Source: Bacillus_CJ salitolerans
GTDB taxonomy: Bacteria > Bacillota > Bacilli > Bacillales > SA4
Assembly: GCF_042680805.1 (NCBI RefSeq)
Contig: NZ_JBHUEM010000009.1
Coordinates: forward strand, 112,351 to 176,350
Direction of reading: 5' to 3'
Length of the DNA stretch: 64,000 bases
Below the pieces are notes generated by a model that worked only from the letters and a program-made list of their open reading frames with translations, made no database searches and was not told the origin of the DNA. Shown here piece after piece: positions 61,123 through 64,000 of this stretch (within the stretch, counting starts at the first letter, position 1; every line of letters begins with the position of its first letter). Both the position numbers and the translations under genes were made by a program.

Positions 61123-61432
61123 ATGCCCTCGTCTCTCTACTTCATGTTGAAATGAAGTAGGGACGAGAGCATAAATGTACCCGTGGTGCCACCCTAATTG
61201 AAGTTTAAGATAGAGAATGTTCTCTAAAATACTATGTAAACTTCCACTTTTGAACAGTTAACGCCTGTCACGTTCATCCCCTACTCTGTTTTCGGAGAGA
61301 AACCTACGGAGTGTCATTCATTAAGTCATCATGTAGAAATGCTCGCAGCTTTACATTTCCTCTCTGAACATATGGTTCTTAATTACTTGTCTCCATCATT
61401 GGTGTTTTCTTATTTATTTTCATTATAATTGT
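61123..61432 (-). promoter_or_regulatory. T-box riboswitch controlling hisS-aspS
   Basis: The minus strand has the T-box sequence AGGGTGGCACCACGG, an AGAGAG element in stem I and a terminator hairpin (GCTCTCGTCCCTACTTCA against its complement, about 61127-61172) followed by T's. The specifier region reads GACAC near 61311-61315, which holds GAC (Asp) and CAC (His) in overlapping frames. Confidence 0.93.
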
Positions 61433-61437
61433 TTATT

Positions 61438-61466
61438 ATATTACGAATGTTTAATTGTGTTGTCAA
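61438..61466 (-). promoter_or_regulatory. SigA promoter of the hisS T-box leader
   Basis: TTGACA (61461-61466), a 17-base spacer and TAATAT (61438-61443). A TATAAT lies three bases further on with a longer spacer. Confidence 0.75.
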
Positions 61467-61487
61467 GAAGTTGTTGCACGTTATTGG

Positions 61488-61718
61488 TTAAGATCTACCA
61501 AGCTGTTTTTTTAACTGTCGAACTTCCCTTAATGACAAACCGAATTCCGATGCTAATTCCATACTTGAATTATTATTTTCATTTTGAATAAAATCATGAA
61601 AATTCATACCAAATATTTGATGATTTCCGTTATTTGCATATTCACCCTTTTCACTAAATCTCAAGAGAATCTTCCTTTCTACATTAATCAGTTCCCGCCT
61701 TATTGTTCCCTTATTCAT
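61488..61718 (-). CDS. Small helix-turn-helix protein (YrzK-like)
   Basis: A 76-residue protein. The C-terminal third is a helix-turn-helix (MELASEFGLSLREVRQLKKQLGR) like sigma region 4, and the N-terminal part is a basic helix (RRELINVERKILLRFSEKG). Position upstream of hisS matches small HTH genes in Bacillus. No clear ribosome site is seen. It is divergent from yrvJ; the gap to it is under 100 bases. Function unknown. Confidence 0.65.
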   Translation of the reverse strand: MNKGTIRRELINVERKILLRFSEKGEYANNGNHQIFGMNFHDFIQNENNNSSMELASEFGLSLREVRQLKKQLGRS

Positions 61719-61814
61719 CAATTTATTTCAAAAAATTACAGGATTTTCATCATCTAGATCGAAAATGTATGTAGTGAACTTTTTTTGACGAACAAGGAGG
61801 TATTTTTCTCACCA

Positions 61815-63614
61815 ATGAAAAAGGCAATGATACTATTGATAGTTTTATCTCTTGTAACCTTATCTATACCTATTAATGAGGCGAATGCTGAAAATAAACA
61901 GGCGCTTATATCTGTTGATAGTCTGAATGTACGATCTGGTCCAGGGTTATCCTACGATGTCATAGCATCAGTTAAGAAAGATGAATCGTATGAAATTCTT
62001 TCAACAGATAGTGAATGGGTTAAAATTAAACTTACAGGCGGGAAAGAGGGTTGGGTTGCTGGTTGGTTCATTTCAACCGTAACGAACGAAGCTCCTACAA
62101 ATACGAAGACAGATAAACTTCAGGCAACAGTGGACCAACTTCGAATTAGAAGTGGCCCTGGGACGAATTTTCAGGTCATTGGTTTTATTAATAAGAATGA
62201 CTCCCCTCTTTACATAGAAAAAAGTGAGAAGTGGATTAAAATCTCGTTCAAGGACTATGTAGGCTGGGTTCATTCAGACTATCTAGTAGGCGTTCCTGAA
62301 GCAAACATAAAAAAGAAAGAAGAAAAACAAATAACGAACAATGCCAAAGGGATAGTTAAGGCAACCATTTTAAATGTTAGAGAAACGGCTTCACTCACCT
62401 CCCCCATCATTGGAAAAGTAAAAAAAGGAGATACACTAAATATCCTTTCTAATCAACATGAATGGTATGAAGTATCTATTACAAATGGGAAAGGATGGGT
62501 TCATCAAGACTATATTACCGTCACGACAGAATCAGATTCTAGGGAAGAACCAGACGGAAACGATTCACTTGGTGAAAATCTGTCCAATACGGAATCACCA
62601 GACTCTTCTAACGAATTAGTTGCGACTGTAACAGCATCGAGCCTAAATGTTCGAGACCATTTTACGCTAAGTGGCAACATTGTTTCTAAGGTGAAAAAGG
62701 GTGATAAACTGACTGTTGTTGCAGAAGAAAATAATTGGTGTCAGGTCATTCTTCCAGATGGAAGTAAAGGATGGGTTGCAGGCTGGTACTTAGATAAGAC
62801 AACAACCATACCACTTCCTGAAACGGATACTAAAGAAGATCAGAATTCATATGTAACAGTGTTATACAATACAACAAACATACGTAATGGTCCTTCTACA
62901 GGAAATGACGTTATACACCGGGCAAATCAAGGGGACACCTTTACGATTTTAGAAAAGGTTGATGATTGGTACAAAATTTCAATTGACGAAAAGACAAGCG
63001 GATATGTTGCTGGGTGGATTGTATTAACTACAGGAAATATTCCAAAAGTTGAAAAGCCAGGTATGAACCAGTACTTCTCTGGTAGAACGATTGTTATTGA
63101 TCCTGGTCACGGGGGAAGAGATAGTGGTGCAAAAGGAGTAAATGGCACGCTAGAAAAGGTACTAACTTTACGTACAGCAAAGCTCCTAGACGAAAAGCTG
63201 AGAGCAGCAGGCGCTAAAACGATTTTAACTAGGAGCCAAGATGTCTATGTCAGCTTAACCAACCGTGTTAGTTTTGCTCACTATTATCAAGCAGATGCTT
63301 TTTTAAGCCTCCATTATGATAGTTCTGTGGCAACTTCTGCAAAAGGAGCAACCGTATATTATTATCAAAAAAATAAAGATCACTCACTTGGTAAAGCTAT
63401 TCACACAGAATTGATCAAGCAAACAAAACTTTCTGATCGCGGTGTCGTGTATGGAAATTTCCATGTATTAAGAGAAAACAAACGACCGTCGATTTTATTA
63501 GAGCTTGGTTTTTTAAGCAATGGCTCTGAAGAACGACATTTAGTGTCATCACAATATCAAGAACAGGCAACTACCGCTATTTTTAACGGTTTAGCTCATT
63601 ACTTCAAAAAATAA
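61815..63614 (+). CDS. yrvJ: N-acetylmuramoyl-L-alanine amidase with five SH3 domains
   Basis: Secreted wall hydrolase of 599 residues: signal peptide (about 1-27, ending NEANA), five bacterial SH3 domains (each with an LNVRSGPG-type and a GWV motif), then an Amidase_3 catalytic domain (about 420-599) with the zinc residues in DPGHGG, SLHYD and LLELGFLSN. It cleaves the bond between MurNAc and L-alanine. ATG 61815 is 14 bases after GGAGG, rather long, but upstream in-frame codons include that site. It corresponds to B. subtilis YrvJ, next to hisS. Confidence 0.93.
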   Translation: MKKAMILLIVLSLVTLSIPINEANAENKQALISVDSLNVRSGPGLSYDVIASVKKDESYEILSTDSEWVKIKLTGGKEGWVAGWFISTVTNEAPTNTKTDKLQATVDQLRIRSGPGTNFQVIGFINKNDSPLYIEKSEKWIKISFKDYVGWVHSDYLVGVPEANIKKKEEKQITNNAKGIVKATILNVRETASLTSPIIGKVKKGDTLNILSNQHEWYEVSITNGKGWVHQDYITVTTESDSREEPDGNDSLGENLSNTESPDSSNELVATVTASSLNVRDHFTLSGNIVSKVKKGDKLTVVAEENNWCQVILPDGSKGWVAGWYLDKTTTIPLPETDTKEDQNSYVTVLYNTTNIRNGPSTGNDVIHRANQGDTFTILEKVDDWYKISIDEKTSGYVAGWIVLTTGNIPKVEKPGMNQYFSGRTIVIDPGHGGRDSGAKGVNGTLEKVLTLRTAKLLDEKLRAAGAKTILTRSQDVYVSLTNRVSFAHYYQADAFLSLHYDSSVATSAKGATVYYYQKNKDHSLGKAIHTELIKQTKLSDRGVVYGNFHVLRENKRPSILLELGFLSNGSEERHLVSSQYQEQATTAIFNGLAHYFKK

Positions 63615-63677
63615 AGAAGCCTCTTTTTAAAGAAGGCTTCTCAGGCTGTCGAGATTTTTCTCGACAGTCTTTTTTTA
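63615..63677 (+). terminator. Tandem terminator after yrvJ
   Basis: A stem GAAGCC / GGCTTC is followed by GGCTGTCGAGA / TCTCGACAGTC (63644-63669) and a run of seven T's. The second hairpin is nearly the same as that after yrzA. Confidence 0.9.
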
Positions 63678-63734
63678 TGTTCCACCTTTATGATTCTATA
63701 GTAATTTGATGAGGATTGAGGTTTGGGTTCAAAT

Positions 63735-63899
63735 AATCGACATTTCGAAGTGGTTTGCGATGTGAAAAGTCGAAAAACAGGATTTAATCGACATTTTGAA
63801 GTGGTTTGCGATGTGAAAAGTTGAATAACAGGATTTAATCGACATTTTGAAGTGGTTTGCGATGTAAAAAGTCGAATAGCAGGATTTAATCGACATTTT
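63735..63899 (+). repeat. Family B tandem repeat, 3.2 units of 51 bp
   Basis: Units start at 63735, 63786, 63837 and 63888 (AATCGACATTT...). They are over 90% identical by eye. Each unit has an imperfect dyad between CGACATTTT and AAAAGTCG. No variable spacers are present, so it is not a CRISPR array. Confidence 0.95.
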
Positions 63900-63987
63900 C
63901 TTTTAAGCCCCCTTATTCATTTGGACACGAACTAGGTTATAAAAGTACACTAAAAGTGTCGATTCTGGTGAATAGGAGGTGGTTAGA

Positions 63988-64000
63988 GTGAAGAAGAAGA
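63988..64000 (+). CDS. Start of a gene cut by the right edge
   Basis: GTG AAG AAG AAG follows AGGAGGT by seven bases, an ideal start. Only four codons lie in the window, so the product cannot be named. Confidence 0.5.

Noticed and set aside
63735..63899. Tandem repeat read as a CRISPR array
   Set aside because: Units are repeated end to end with no unique spacers, and no cas gene is present.

Overview
The window is about 64 kb of low-GC Firmicute chromosome, almost certainly from an endospore-forming member of the Bacillaceae. Gene order closely follows the B. subtilis comE-yqe and yrh-yrr-yrv blocks, and sporulation genes are present (sigK, pbpI, sda, a YjcZ-type peptide, an RsfA-like regulator). 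Enough differs from B. subtilis (an uninterrupted sigK, an inserted mrp operon, a ZorAB-like pair, several unknown genes and many intergenic repeats) that this is another genus-level relative.

Layout: 1-2758 is the DNA-uptake operon comEA-comEB-comEC (comEC runs off the left edge), with comER divergent. 3749-8883 is the yqeM-rsfS-yqeK-nadD-yhbY-aroE-yqeH-yqeG operon. 8884-9531 is a dense regulatory region with DnaA boxes and a LexA-like site upstream of sda. 10409-15712 is an Mrp Na+/H+ antiporter operon that lacks mrpB. 16062-17665 holds three poorly characterised genes. 17840-23151 has psd, an M3 oligopeptidase, a YjcZ peptide and a chemoreceptor. 23360-24073 is sigK. 24179-25190 is a minus-strand cluster of tiny genes, mostly YrzI-like. 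25347-27567 is a MotA/ZorA plus MotB/ZorB pair. 27792-31580 is the methionine-to-cysteine operon yrrT-mtnN-mccA-mccB-yrhC. 32234-53254 is the long yrrS-pbpI-greA-udk-yrrON-trmR-mltG-yrzB-ruvX-ireB-alaS-yrrI-yrzQR-yrrD-recD2-yrrB-mnmA-iscS-cymR block. 53311-63614 has a YczE/YitT-type membrane protein, rarA, an RsfA-like regulator, tcdA, 6S RNA, aspS, hisS with its T-box, a small HTH gene and an SH3/amidase cell-wall hydrolase.

Genes that work together include the tRNA and translation set (alaS, hisS, aspS, mnmA with iscS, trmR with yrrN/yrrO, tcdA), sulfur metabolism (cymR, iscS, mccAB, mtnN), ribosome assembly (rsfS, yhbY, yqeH), and cell wall or sporulation (pbpI, mltG, sigK, yrvJ).

The least ordinary material lies between genes. 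Nine copies of a structured repeat of about 100-215 bp (family A here) occur, with compensatory changes in their stems; two of them sit at the same place in both T-box leaders. A second family of 47-52 bp units (family B) occurs as tandem arrays or single copies at three loci. The best candidates for an under-described protein system are the orphan ZorAB-like motor pair and the YrzI-type microprotein cluster. No tRNA, rRNA, CRISPR array, prophage or insertion sequence was seen.
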